Shown: piece after piece, positions 35,309 to 43,345 of the stretch
How the letters are laid out: every line of letters starts with the position of its first letter
Numbering within the stretch: position 1 is the stretch's first letter
Source of the DNA: Enterococcus quebecensis
GTDB lineage: Bacteria > Bacillota > Bacilli > Lactobacillales > Enterococcaceae
DNA length: 64,000 bases
Direction: 5' to 3'
NCBI RefSeq assembly: GCF_001730365.1
Contig: NZ_MIKB01000014.1
Span: 186,001 to 250,000 of the forward strand
Position numbers and translations under genes: made by a program
Notes under the pieces: model-generated
What the model was told of the DNA's origin: nothing
Databases searched by the model: none
What the model saw: only the letters and a program-made list of their open reading frames with translations

Positions 35309-35672
35309 AAATAAAAAAAATGCCACACTAAGAATCGGTCAGGTTTCACAAAAAATGAAGATTTCAGTTGATACTTTACGGTTCTATGAAAAAATGGATT
35401 TAATTGTTCCTCACCGAGATAAAAATGACCGACGCCTCTATACTACTGAGGATTTGGAAAAACTTCATTTAATCATTTGCCTTTTAGAAACAGATTTAAG
35501 TATAAAAGAAACTCAAGAATTTTTAAAACTATATAATCATGGAAAAGATACTGTAAAAAAAAGAACTGATTTTTACTCAGATTTAATAAAAAAAATTGCA
35601 TTGGATATTGAGAAAAAGATCAAACAACTACAATATTTTAGTGATAAAATAAAAAAAACTCAAGATTACTAA
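35292..35672 (+). CDS. Second MerR-family regulator of the cluster
   Basis: 126 residues from ATG 35292 (GGAGGAATTT upstream). The helix-turn-helix is RIGQVSQKMKISVDTLRFYE, then RDKNDRRLYTTEDLEKL, and a coiled coil occupies about 75-120. One cysteine is in IICLLE. It overlaps the SDR gene and is read from the right operon, so it is made only when that operon is on. It may feed back on the cluster or act on other targets. It resembles the first MerR in size and class, but the two are clearly different. Confidence 0.9.
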   Translation: MLDSLKNKKNATLRIGQVSQKMKISVDTLRFYEKMDLIVPHRDKNDRRLYTTEDLEKLHLIICLLETDLSIKETQEFLKLYNHGKDTVKKRTDFYSDLIKKIALDIEKKIKQLQYFSDKIKKTQDY

Positions 35673-35757
35673 GACAATAAATTACTGATCTATAGTCTTT
35701 TTTAGAGTAATTAAAAAACTAATACCTTGAATTTTAAAAATAGTCCTTCTCAACAAG

Positions 35758-35805
35758 AAAATAAGTCTGATTTTGAGAATAATTCTCAAAATCAGGCTTA
35801 TTTTT
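35758..35805 (+). terminator. Terminator of the right operon
   Basis: A long stem (AATAAG-C-TGATTTTGAGA against TCTC-AAAATCAG-CTTATT, one mismatch) followed by TTTTT. It lies about 90 bases past the second MerR stop. Confidence 0.8.
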
Positions 35806-36019
35806 CTGTTATGATCATGCACACTTTTTCACCATATATTCACCTGATTTCCCCAAAATCAGTGCTATGAAAAGAGAATCCGACCATGGAAAATGCTTGT
35901 TTCATATATCTTTTGCTTGATTGACACCTTGCTCAATAGAGTTTTTAAAACTATTAATATCACCTCTTCATCTCCTTTTCTATACCTGCTTGATTATTAG
36001 GTAAAGACGGAACAACACT

Positions 36020-36105
36020 GGTTCAGCAAAAGCTACTCAAAATCAAACTTTTCAAGGAGCTAAGTACTTTACATTTTTTTGTAATAACAAGATTATTGCT
36101 GAACC
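36020..36105. repeat. Separated 10-base inverted repeat
   Basis: GGTTCAGCAA at 36020-36029 and its complement at 36096-36105. The inside is AT-rich and non-coding. It is too short to call a mobile element. Confidence 0.4.
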
Positions 36106-36224
36106 AATCCTTTGAAGGAAGTGCGAGAAACACTTTTTTTGCAATGTCGCTCCAATTATTGAAATCATTTTTGATAACAATGAAGGAAGTTAATCAATCT
36201 CACGCTATAGTTTTTTAGTACTCG

Positions 36225-36416
36225 CTATTTTTTACTATCTTTATACCATTGCTCCGCCTCATTTAATAACGGTCGTAAATAACTTTCAACCTTCGAATCT
36301 ACTTTCATACGCATCATAAACTGGCTCGGTGTTTCAACAAGTCCATTCATAAGACTAGCTTTATATTCATCTACGAGGAACTGGCTTTCCTCTTTTATTT
36401 CCTTCATATCCATCAT
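36225..36416 (-). CDS. Small protein downstream of the choloylglycine hydrolase gene, unknown
   Basis: About 63 residues from ATG 36414-36416 (AAGGTAGGG upstream); an earlier ATG at 36429-36431 and a next-codon ATG are also open. It is charged and helical (IKEESQFLVDEYKASLM, LRPLLNEAEQWYKDSKK), without membrane segments. It lies 41 bases after the hydrolase stop and is probably co-transcribed. I do not recognise the family. Confidence 0.5.
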   Translation of the reverse strand: MMDMKEIKEESQFLVDEYKASLMNGLVETPSQFMMRMKVDSKVESYLRPLLNEAEQWYKDSKK

Positions 36417-36457
36417 TTTCCCTACCTTCATTTTTTTTTAAAGTTACTATTTTTTGT

Positions 36458-37468
36458 TTAATTCAATGCTTCATACTGCGATGTTTTCACCAAATCATAA
36501 CTCTTGATCTGATCGTTATTTCCTGCTGCTTCATCAAAACTGATTGTTTGAATCGTAAAGTTGTCATACATCTTAACATACATCTGTCTTTTGCTTAAAT
36601 CATAGATAGAGGTATACTGCGTATATTGTCGATCTTGTCCTTTGGGTTCATCTAATTTGATTACGCCTCTGACAATATCTGATGTGGACAAAATATGAAA
36701 TGCCTTGTTGATAATGTCTTTTTCCCCCACTGGATCACTAAATTTCAATAAATAAGCCGCTCGAACAAAGCGTGAAGTTGCCGTATAATCTCCGGGAATC
36801 CCATGCAAGCCTGAGCCTTTTCCAGCAGAAAGAATCTTTGTGTTCTCGAACACTGCGTCTTTCGCATTTGTATCAGCTAATCCTGTATAATTTTCTAAAT
36901 TAGTCATATGCCAGTCAAACTTAGGGCTGTTGGTCATAACACCAACCGGATTTTCATAAACAGCGAATCCTAGTTTTATTGAAGGCTCAACCACGATCGT
37001 TCGACCTTTAGTATCCGTAAACATAAAATGCTGTGGCAAACCTGGTGCTTTTCCATCTACCGAAATATCTGCGATCGCTACATCCAAAATCTTTTCTTCA
37101 ACTTCCTTTGTATCTTTACAATTAGCTAATACCCAAAAAACAAATTGCTCAGCTACTAGTGATAATTTCCCAGCTTTCTTGATTTCTTCCACTGTCGAAT
37201 ATTGATTAAACTCCGCAAAATATTGTGTAACGCCCCCAAGTCCAAATTGATTGACACCATCAACTACGCTTTGCCCCACTTTATTTTGATCTTCTTTGAT
37301 GCCCATTCCTAATACTGAATAGATCGTCTGCCAAGTTTCAATCCCTTCCGTGACTTCAAATCTTTGAGGAATTTGGACACTAACATAATCAAAATCAATA
37401 TTATATTCTTGTGTTCTACCTAAGTAATGATTGCCTTCTAACGACTTTAAACTTATTCCTGTACACAT
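36458..37468 (-). CDS. Choloylglycine hydrolase family protein (bile salt hydrolase or penicillin V acylase)
   Basis: 336 residues, starting MCTGISLKSLEGNHYLGRTQ. After Met removal Cys2 is the Ntn nucleophile; an Arg (GRTQEY, about residue 18), VGVMTNSPKFDWHMTNLENY and GDYTATSRFVRAAYL carry the other active-site residues. The family cleaves linear amides: conjugated bile salts, penicillin V or acyl-homoserine lactones. Around residues 70-85 it reads GVNQFGLGGVTQYF, not the usual bile-salt hydrolase loop, so the substrate is uncertain. GAGGGAAT precedes the ATG. In Enterococcus a bile salt hydrolase would help gut survival. Confidence 0.85.
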   Translation of the reverse strand: MCTGISLKSLEGNHYLGRTQEYNIDFDYVSVQIPQRFEVTEGIETWQTIYSVLGMGIKEDQNKVGQSVVDGVNQFGLGGVTQYFAEFNQYSTVEEIKKAGKLSLVAEQFVFWVLANCKDTKEVEEKILDVAIADISVDGKAPGLPQHFMFTDTKGRTIVVEPSIKLGFAVYENPVGVMTNSPKFDWHMTNLENYTGLADTNAKDAVFENTKILSAGKGSGLHGIPGDYTATSRFVRAAYLLKFSDPVGEKDIINKAFHILSTSDIVRGVIKLDEPKGQDRQYTQYTSIYDLSKRQMYVKMYDNFTIQTISFDEAAGNNDQIKSYDLVKTSQYEALN

Positions 37469-37784
37469 AAATATTCCCTCGCTTTCTTAACTATATGAGA
37501 ATAGCTATTTCTTAACCTTCAGTTTACACTAATTATTTGTGGTCTTCCATAAATTCCCGTGTCGACTGCAGTAACGTCACAATATTTTTTGGTAAAATAT
37601 TCCGTGGTGATAATAAGTTTCATTTTTCTACCTTTTATTTTGACATATTTCTGACTTTAAAAAAAATATTTTATCTATTGATAAGGAACGATTAAATTTT
37701 ACCTTTTTTCCCTTTCTTACAATCAATTTTTCGATGGATATGCTAAACTATATATATTCTATTTATTACGTTGTGAGGTTGATT
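37469..37784. other. Gap between divergent hydrolase and YfhO-type genes
   Basis: About 315 AT-rich bases. A TTGACA at 37640-37645 is seen on the plus strand but without a clear -10 at standard spacing. Promoters for both flanking genes must lie here. Confidence 0.4.
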
Positions 37785-40421
37785 ATGAAGAAAAAAATAC
37801 ATGCATTTATCAAAGAAAACTGGCCATATATGACCGCCAGCTTTTTCATTCCTTTTTTTGTGATGGTCATTATTTATTTAAGTATTGGAATTTACCCTGG
37901 AAGCAGCCGCAGTGTGATGGCCAGTGATTCTTTTTCACAATTTTCGAACTTTCATGCTAGTTTCAATAACGTATTGCATGGCAAACAAAGTATTTTCTAT
38001 ACTTGGAACGCATCTCTCGGACTAAATTATCTTTCTCTGATTTCATATTATCTAGGGGGATTGTTTACACCACTTGTCCTATTTTTTAAAAACCAAAATA
38101 TTCCTGATGCTCTGTACTTGATTACCTTGTTGAAAATCGGTTCGGCAGGATTAGCCTTTTGGGTATTTGCTCGAAATACCTATAAAATGCCAAAATGGGG
38201 ACATGTGATGCTTAGCATTCCATATGCATTGATGTCTTTTGCTACAGCACATTCCGAAATCATCATGTGGTTAGACGCTTTTACTTATTTACCATTGGTT
38301 ATTTTAGGTATTCACCGCCTGATGGATCAACGAAAACCTACGTTGCTTTTCGTTAGTTACATGTTATTGTTTATCTCAAATTTCTATATGGGCTTTATGA
38401 TCGGAGTCTTCTCATTCCTTTACTTTATCGTACGTATGCTAACGAATTGGAAAGTGTATAAAAAACGCATTATTCCTTATGGGATTACTTCTCTTTTAGC
38501 AGGAGGAGCCTCGATGATTTTGGTCTTGCCTGCAGTTCTTGATTTACGAGCAAATGGAGAAACCTTGTCTGAAGTCACTCAGTTTAAGACAGAAGCAACA
38601 GCCTTTTGGGATATCATCATGAAAAATATGATCGGTGTTTATGATACGACAAAATATGGATCGATTCCTTTTATTTATGTAGGATTACTTCCGCTAATTT
38701 TCTGTGTCTTTTACTTTGTCACAAGAGAAATTCCTCGGAAAAACAAACTATTATTCGGCAGTCTCTTTATTATTTTGATCGCAAGTTTTTATATCACACC
38801 ATTAAACCTATTCTGGCACGGTATGCATGCGCCAAATATGTTCCTGTTTCGTTACAGCTTCTTGTTCTCTTTCTTAGTTGTTTTACTAGCTGGGTATGGA
38901 TTTGAGAAGTTTAAAACAGATGATTTAGGTTTATTAACGGGTTCCACGATCATGCTGATCGCTGTTTTTGCTTTAGCTGAAGGAACAAAGGATGCAAAAA
39001 GTTATGGCTATATACCTATCTCAGCCTTGATTTTAACCCTTGTATTTTTATTCTTGTACTTGGCTGGAATCGTATTTTATCAATTGAAAAAAATACCTAT
39101 GCACTATCTGATCACATTGCTGATATTGCTTGTTTCAGCTGAGGCCTTTATCAATACTAATGCGATGTTGAAAGGGATTTTAACAGATTGGAATTATGCT
39201 TCCCGCAGCCTTTATTCTGAGCCGTATCCATCTATCAAAAAGTTAGTCGACAAAACAAAAAAAGAAAACGATACGTTTTACCGTTTAGAGAACTTAAACC
39301 CAGTTTCTTCTAATGATAGTATCAATTATGGTTATAGTGGTGTAAGCTTGTTCTCTTCCATCAGAAATCGTCATTCATCTTCTTATTTAAATGACCTAGG
39401 TTTCCGTTCAAGAGGAACTGGTTTGAATATTCGTTATCCGAATAACACCCTGTTGATGGATTCTCTTGTTGGCATCAAATACAATATTTCTGAAAGTGAT
39501 CCGTTGAAATTCGGCTTTTTCCAAACAGACAAAGCTGGAAAATTTTCACTATATGAAAACAGCAATTCGTTGCCTTTAGGATTTTTAGCGGATAAAGACA
39601 TCTATAAAGTTAAACAACCAGCCAATGATAATCTAAGCAGTCAAACAGAATTATTCAATGCGCTGTCTGATCAAAAACAAAATTATTTTACCTTCTATCA
39701 ACCAACAATCATTGATAAAAAGAATGTAAAAATTGAACAAAATGCCAAGTCAGTAACCTATCGTGAACTGCAAAACAACGTGGCTAAAGACATCACTTGG
39801 ACGGTAGATGTACCTGCCAATACCCAAGCCTATCTTAGCCTGTTCCCAACAGATTTTGGGCAACTAGAAAGTTCTACTGCGACCTTATCAGTAAACGGAA
39901 CTAGTCAAAAATCTCAAATCAATATCACAGGCCAATACTACAATATCGGATATTATGACAAACCAACAACCGTTACCTTTACGGTTAGCTTCTATGGTAC
40001 AACTACAGTCAGCTTTATGGAGCCAAAAGTTGTCGGCTTAGATACAACAGCCTTTGAACAGTCTGTTCAGGCAATTCAAGATAAAGGTGCCGATTTAACA
40101 GCTAAAGGACGGAAAGCAGTTGGAACAGTGACGGCTGATAAAGACCAAGTCCTTTTAACATCCATTCCTTACGATAAAGGTTGGAAAGCCTATGTAGATG
40201 GGAAAAAAGTACCAATTGAAGTATTTAAAAAAGCATTTGTTAGTATTCCTGTAACGCAAGGTGAACATACGATTGAATTTGTTTATCTGCCGGAAGGATT
40301 TTTGCCGGGTGTGATTTTGTTTATTGTTTGTATCGGTGGGTTTGTGGTTTATGTTAGAGTGACGAATAAACCTAAACTGGCTTTAGTGAAACCTAAGACT
40401 CGTAAGCGCAGAATACGATAA
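37785..40421 (+). CDS. YfhO family membrane protein (large glycosyltransferase-C-like)
   Basis: 878 residues from ATG 37785 (GTGAGGTT upstream; the longer frame from 37734 has no site). There are about 13 transmembrane helices: one at the N-terminus, most between residues 85 and 475, and one near the C-terminus (about 850). In between is a large extracellular part (about 490-840) with YDKGWKAYVDGKKVPIEVFK near its end. The family is required in other Firmicutes for glycosylating lipoteichoic acid or polymers, and the first loop (SDSFSQFSNF) carries the Asp typical of GT-C enzymes. The exact sugar acceptor is unknown. A terminator follows closely. Confidence 0.85.
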   Translation: MKKKIHAFIKENWPYMTASFFIPFFVMVIIYLSIGIYPGSSRSVMASDSFSQFSNFHASFNNVLHGKQSIFYTWNASLGLNYLSLISYYLGGLFTPLVLFFKNQNIPDALYLITLLKIGSAGLAFWVFARNTYKMPKWGHVMLSIPYALMSFATAHSEIIMWLDAFTYLPLVILGIHRLMDQRKPTLLFVSYMLLFISNFYMGFMIGVFSFLYFIVRMLTNWKVYKKRIIPYGITSLLAGGASMILVLPAVLDLRANGETLSEVTQFKTEATAFWDIIMKNMIGVYDTTKYGSIPFIYVGLLPLIFCVFYFVTREIPRKNKLLFGSLFIILIASFYITPLNLFWHGMHAPNMFLFRYSFLFSFLVVLLAGYGFEKFKTDDLGLLTGSTIMLIAVFALAEGTKDAKSYGYIPISALILTLVFLFLYLAGIVFYQLKKIPMHYLITLLILLVSAEAFINTNAMLKGILTDWNYASRSLYSEPYPSIKKLVDKTKKENDTFYRLENLNPVSSNDSINYGYSGVSLFSSIRNRHSSSYLNDLGFRSRGTGLNIRYPNNTLLMDSLVGIKYNISESDPLKFGFFQTDKAGKFSLYENSNSLPLGFLADKDIYKVKQPANDNLSSQTELFNALSDQKQNYFTFYQPTIIDKKNVKIEQNAKSVTYRELQNNVAKDITWTVDVPANTQAYLSLFPTDFGQLESSTATLSVNGTSQKSQINITGQYYNIGYYDKPTTVTFTVSFYGTTTVSFMEPKVVGLDTTAFEQSVQAIQDKGADLTAKGRKAVGTVTADKDQVLLTSIPYDKGWKAYVDGKKVPIEVFKKAFVSIPVTQGEHTIEFVYLPEGFLPGVILFIVCIGGFVVYVRVTNKPKLALVKPKTRKRRIR

Positions 40422-40427
40422 ATACTA

Positions 40428-40454
40428 TGAGGGAGCTAGTAACAAGCTCCTTCA
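40428..40454 (+). terminator. Terminator of the YfhO-type gene
   Basis: Arms 40428-40437 and 40445-40454 pair with at most one mismatch, with a 7-base loop and a TTTTTT tail. It lies 7 bases past the stop codon. Confidence 0.85.
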
Positions 40455-40482
40455 TTTTTTAGTATACAGACTTCTTTTCTTC

Positions 40483-40763
40483 TCAGATATTTGCTATTGC
40501 TTGGTTCCAACTAACATTATTTAATTGCTTTTCAGCTGTTATCAGTAAGTTTTCAAATTCTTGATTGAATAGCTGAAAAAACTTTGAACAGGCATAATAT
40601 GTTTGACTACCTGCTTTTTATTGATCGGTGTATTAGGGTTATTAAAGTATTTTTCTAACGTTGTCAGCGGTTCTTGCCAAGAAGACAACCGTTCCAAGGT
40701 ATCTCTCAGGTCGATGACTTCTTGATAAGGAACTGCTTTGATGTATACAGCAGAATTTTTCAT
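40483..40763 (-). pseudogene. Small gene with apparent frameshift at an A6 run
   Basis: The open frame 40542-40763 gives 73 residues and ends with SFFSYSIKNLKTY. Switching frame at the A-run 40576-40581 gives a continuous, coding-like C-terminus (KFFQLFNQEFENLLITAEKQ, then LNNVSWNQAIANI) to a stop at 40483. The combined protein would be about 93 residues, soluble and helical. AGGAGGAA precedes the ATG. It is either a one-base indel in a homopolymer (mutation or sequencing error) or a truncated gene. I do not recognise the family. Confidence 0.55.
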
Positions 40764-41316
40764 TAGTAATTCCTCCTTTTTCTAGTGATGTTTTTGATAG
40801 AACGGAAATGAGAAAAAGAAAAAACGATAGAGATTACCATCTCTACCGTTGATCTGATTATAAATCTGTAGCAAGACTCTTTCACTGATTTCGGAAAAAT
40901 TTCAAAAGCTATCTATTCAGGGCTTCATTGAGCGGTTGGTGCCCTTCAATGAAGTGCCTATTTATTTTGTTCTTTTTCTCGAATTTTATAGGATAAAATA
41001 ACAAAAAAGGTTTAATCACTATGAGAAAATACAGTAAGAATTTCTCCACAATATTGTTCAATTTGTGAAATTATTTTTAGAAAACCACTAAAAAAACTGC
41101 TATACTTTGTTATCCAAAAATCATATAGAACCTCTCTCTATGATTATCTAACTCAATATAGATATTTATATAAAACTATAAGGAATTTTAAAATTAAAAT
41201 TTATCAACTTAAACAAACTTAATGACATAAATATATCATTGACATGAAAATAAGAATATAGTATTATTAAAATACAATTAGAATTGTTTCGATAAAAAAG
41301 AAAGAAAGGTGTTTTT
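40764..41316. other. Gap with hairpins and a promoter before the secreted amidase
   Basis: About 550 bases. Two hairpins are seen (about 40827-40850 and 40922-40957), neither with a good T-tail for rightward termination. A strong promoter for the amidase gene is at 41239-41267. No gene was seen. Confidence 0.55.
41239..41267 (+). promoter_or_regulatory. Sigma-70 promoter of the secreted amidase gene
   Basis: TTGACA (41239-41244) and TATTAT (41262-41267) with 17-base spacing. It lies about 50 bases before the start codon. Confidence 0.8.
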
Positions 41317-42285
41317 ATGAAAAAATTGTTGTTAGGTATTATTATTTGTTGTTCCTTCTCATTAGGTGGAGCTATCGCTTTTGCTAACGAGAGTGATAAC
41401 CCTACTACACAAAGCACTACGAAAGATGATATGGATGTGACACTTGGAGAAATTGAATCTACTTTAATGGATCATCTTAAGCAGCGTGGGTTGAACTATT
41501 CATTGCATTCTGAAGAGCTTTCCAATTATTTATATGATCAATTAGTAAACAGAAGCGATAAAGAATTAGAAAAACTAGAATCTTATGAGAATATTTTAGC
41601 CTATGCTTCTGAATATATTTATCGTGAAACACTTCCTAATGATTCTCGCGATCATTCAGTTGAAGATATAGATTCTGTGTCTGATTTAACACTGAATGAT
41701 ATTAAAGATATCGTGGATGAAGAAAACTTAGAAACTGAACAATTAGCTATTGAGTCACATAAAAATATACAGCCGACACCTAGAGCCATGTTCACAAACA
41801 ATCACGTAGCAAATTATGCAAGAACTTTTGCTTTTCGTTATAATCCAGCTTATGCAAATTACGATAGTCGTGGCGGTGACTGCACAAATTTCGCTTCACA
41901 AGCGCTTAGAGCTGGAGGAGCAAAAGATGGTGTGACTGGTTATCCTACATATATTAACTGGTCATCAAAACGATCAAACCTAGGTCTAGCTGATTCAGCT
42001 GCATGGATTAACGCTAACTCATTTAGACAGTACTGGCAAGTTAAAGGACGTAGTGTTACTCGGCATACTAGTAAAAGTGCAGTTTCAAACACTGCTAAAC
42101 TTGGAGATATCTTAAATTATGCAAACAAAAAAACGGGTAGATCTTGGCATAATGCTATTGTAACTGAAAAAAAAGGAGGCACATTATACGTTAGTCAACA
42201 TAGCAGTAACAGAAATAATGATAATTGGAATAACATTCCTATAAATTTTGGTACGGACTATGTTTACGTTATACGAGCTCTTTAA
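41317..42285 (+). CDS. Secreted putative amidase-domain protein (Amidase_6)
   Basis: 322 residues. A signal peptide covers about 1-24 (KKLLLGIIICCSFSLGGAIA, then FANES). A helical, acidic middle (30-145) is followed by the amidase domain: YARTFAFRYNPAYANYDSRG, GDCTNFASQALRAGG with the catalytic Cys (about residue 189), and SWHNAIVTEKKGG with the His. The family is thought to hydrolyse peptide or cell-wall amide bonds outside the cell. An AAAGGTG site precedes the ATG, and its own promoter is visible. A lipoprotein gene follows closely and may be a partner or immunity-type factor; that is only positional. Confidence 0.85.
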   Translation: MKKLLLGIIICCSFSLGGAIAFANESDNPTTQSTTKDDMDVTLGEIESTLMDHLKQRGLNYSLHSEELSNYLYDQLVNRSDKELEKLESYENILAYASEYIYRETLPNDSRDHSVEDIDSVSDLTLNDIKDIVDEENLETEQLAIESHKNIQPTPRAMFTNNHVANYARTFAFRYNPAYANYDSRGGDCTNFASQALRAGGAKDGVTGYPTYINWSSKRSNLGLADSAAWINANSFRQYWQVKGRSVTRHTSKSAVSNTAKLGDILNYANKKTGRSWHNAIVTEKKGGTLYVSQHSSNRNNDNWNNIPINFGTDYVYVIRAL

Positions 42286-42342
42286 TTTCTTAATAAAGTA
42301 AACACCGAGCATGCTAAAAATACTACTTTAAGGATGCATTCA

Positions 42343-42750
42343 ATGAAACATTTAAAATTACTAATCTTATCATTTAGTGTCTACTTCTTAGTATCTTGCT
42401 CTTCTCCTATAAAGGAAACGATTGGAGGGTCAGATAAATATTCAGAGGATGATATAAGATCAGCTATGTCAGTTGTAAAAAAGGATTATAATAACTTCGT
42501 AAAGATTGCTAAACCTATATCGCTAACATTTAGTAACAGCAATTCTGAACTGATTGAGCGTACTTTCTTACCTACACTTTCATCATATAAATCTCAAAAA
42601 CATGAAGATATCATTGTTCTAAATTCAGATATTAAAACTAATTTATTTTCTGGATCGTTATCTCCTTTGACTACTTATTCAAATTTCTATTGGATTTTAA
42701 AAAGGAATGGTAGCAATTGGACAATTATTTATGGAAATTTTCTAAATTAA
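42343..42750 (+). CDS. Small lipoprotein, unknown function
   Basis: 135 residues from ATG 42343 (AAGGATG upstream). The lipobox FLVSCSS places the lipid-modified Cys near residue 19. The rest is polar and mixed alpha/beta, with no domain I recognise. It lies 57 bases after the amidase gene on the same strand and is followed by hairpins, so the pair forms a unit. Confidence 0.7.
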   Translation: MKHLKLLILSFSVYFLVSCSSPIKETIGGSDKYSEDDIRSAMSVVKKDYNNFVKIAKPISLTFSNSNSELIERTFLPTLSSYKSQKHEDIIVLNSDIKTNLFSGSLSPLTTYSNFYWILKRNGSNWTIIYGNFLN

Positions 42751-42829
42751 TCTGTTAGATTTATGTTTTGTTCTTAGAAAAAAAGAATAGTAGGTCAACC
42801 ATTTACACAAGTGTAGAGAATAATCTTGC

Positions 42830-42857
42830 TGCATCCTTCAACAAAAAGAAGGATGCA
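42830..42857 (+). terminator. Terminator after the lipoprotein gene
   Basis: Perfect 10-base arms (42830-42839, 42848-42857) followed after a few bases by TTATTTTTT. A second perfect 11-base hairpin is at 42903-42932. Confidence 0.75.
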
Positions 42858-42902
42858 ACAAGAATTATTTTTTATGGATATCCACCCCAGCACAACAAGA
42901 CT

Positions 42903-42932
42903 GAAGGAAATCTTCCATTTCAGATTTCCTTC
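42903..42932. repeat. Second hairpin after the lipoprotein gene
   Basis: Arms 42903-42913 and 42922-42932 are perfect 11-base complements, with a short downstream T-A stretch. It may back up termination or serve the leftward gene. Confidence 0.55.
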
Positions 42933-42994
42933 TTAAAAAGTACAGAAAAGGCTATTTCAATTATAAAAACAATTTATTTTCATGCTGTTTGATG

Positions 42995-43279
42995 CTAGGA
43001 AGCACCATGGATGTTTGTCCCATCATTCTGCCATTCTTCATTCAAAAAAGAAGAATCAATCAACCAAAAATAAGCCCCGATAGAAAAAAGGATACCCAAT
43101 ACATAAAACAGAACAATTTCAATACTACTTTGAGATGCTTTTTTTGCTTCATACTCAGAATAACCACTTTGAAATGGGACTGGGATGCCATTTTTTGACG
43201 GATCAGCTTTTATCGTATTCCTAACTAAGTTGGCATTATCTATTTTCAGAGCATTTTTCAAATCGTTTTCAGTCATCAT
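42995..43279 (-). CDS. Small membrane-anchored protein, unknown function
   Basis: 94 residues from ATG 43277-43279 (GTAGGAAA upstream); the next codon is also ATG. The N-terminal part is soluble, with a motif-like IDNANLVRNTIKADPSKNGI (tail regions of a DUF with Asn/Gly). Then comes one transmembrane helix (SSIEIVLFYVLGILFSIGAY, about 60-80) and a short tail. I do not recognise it. It lies downstream of the nucleoside hydrolase on the same strand. Confidence 0.5.
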   Translation of the reverse strand: MMTENDLKNALKIDNANLVRNTIKADPSKNGIPVPFQSGYSEYEAKKASQSSIEIVLFYVLGILFSIGAYFWLIDSSFLNEEWQNDGTNIHGAS

Positions 43280-43345
43280 TTTCCTACATTGGCAAAAACA
43301 GGCGTAGAACAAACCAAGTACAGATTTGCTCCACCCCTAATATAA

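Larger units (their letters stand above)
35673..36224. other. Non-coding gap closing the accessory block
   Basis: About 550 bases with a terminator (35758-35805) and a 10-base inverted repeat (36020-36029 and 36096-36105) of unknown use. A 32-codon GTG frame near 35970 to 35875 on the minus strand has a plausible ribosome site but no recognisable content. Confidence 0.5.

Noticed and set aside
24061-35672. Accessory block as a phage-defence island because of Sir2-like, HD and C26-type genes
   Set aside because: The neighbours are metabolic (thiolase, SDR, tautomerase, AfsA-like) and the regulation is MerR-type; the Sir2-like protein lacks active-site residues and has no partner effector.
24061-35672. 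Integrated element with attachment sites
   Set aside because: No integrase, transposase, tRNA or matching direct repeats were seen at the borders; transfer remains possible but unsupported.
35875-35970. 32-codon minus-strand GTG frame with an AGGAG-like site
   Set aside because: Short, no recognisable motif, no promoter; could be real but there is too little to support it.
36020-36105. 10-base inverted repeat as possible ends of a miniature mobile element
   Set aside because: Only 86 bases long, no flanking target duplication and no similar copy elsewhere in the window.
42768-43198. Two plus-strand frames (74 and 69 codons) after the lipoprotein gene
   Set aside because: They cross terminator hairpins or lie antisense to the gene at 42995-43279 and have no ribosome sites.
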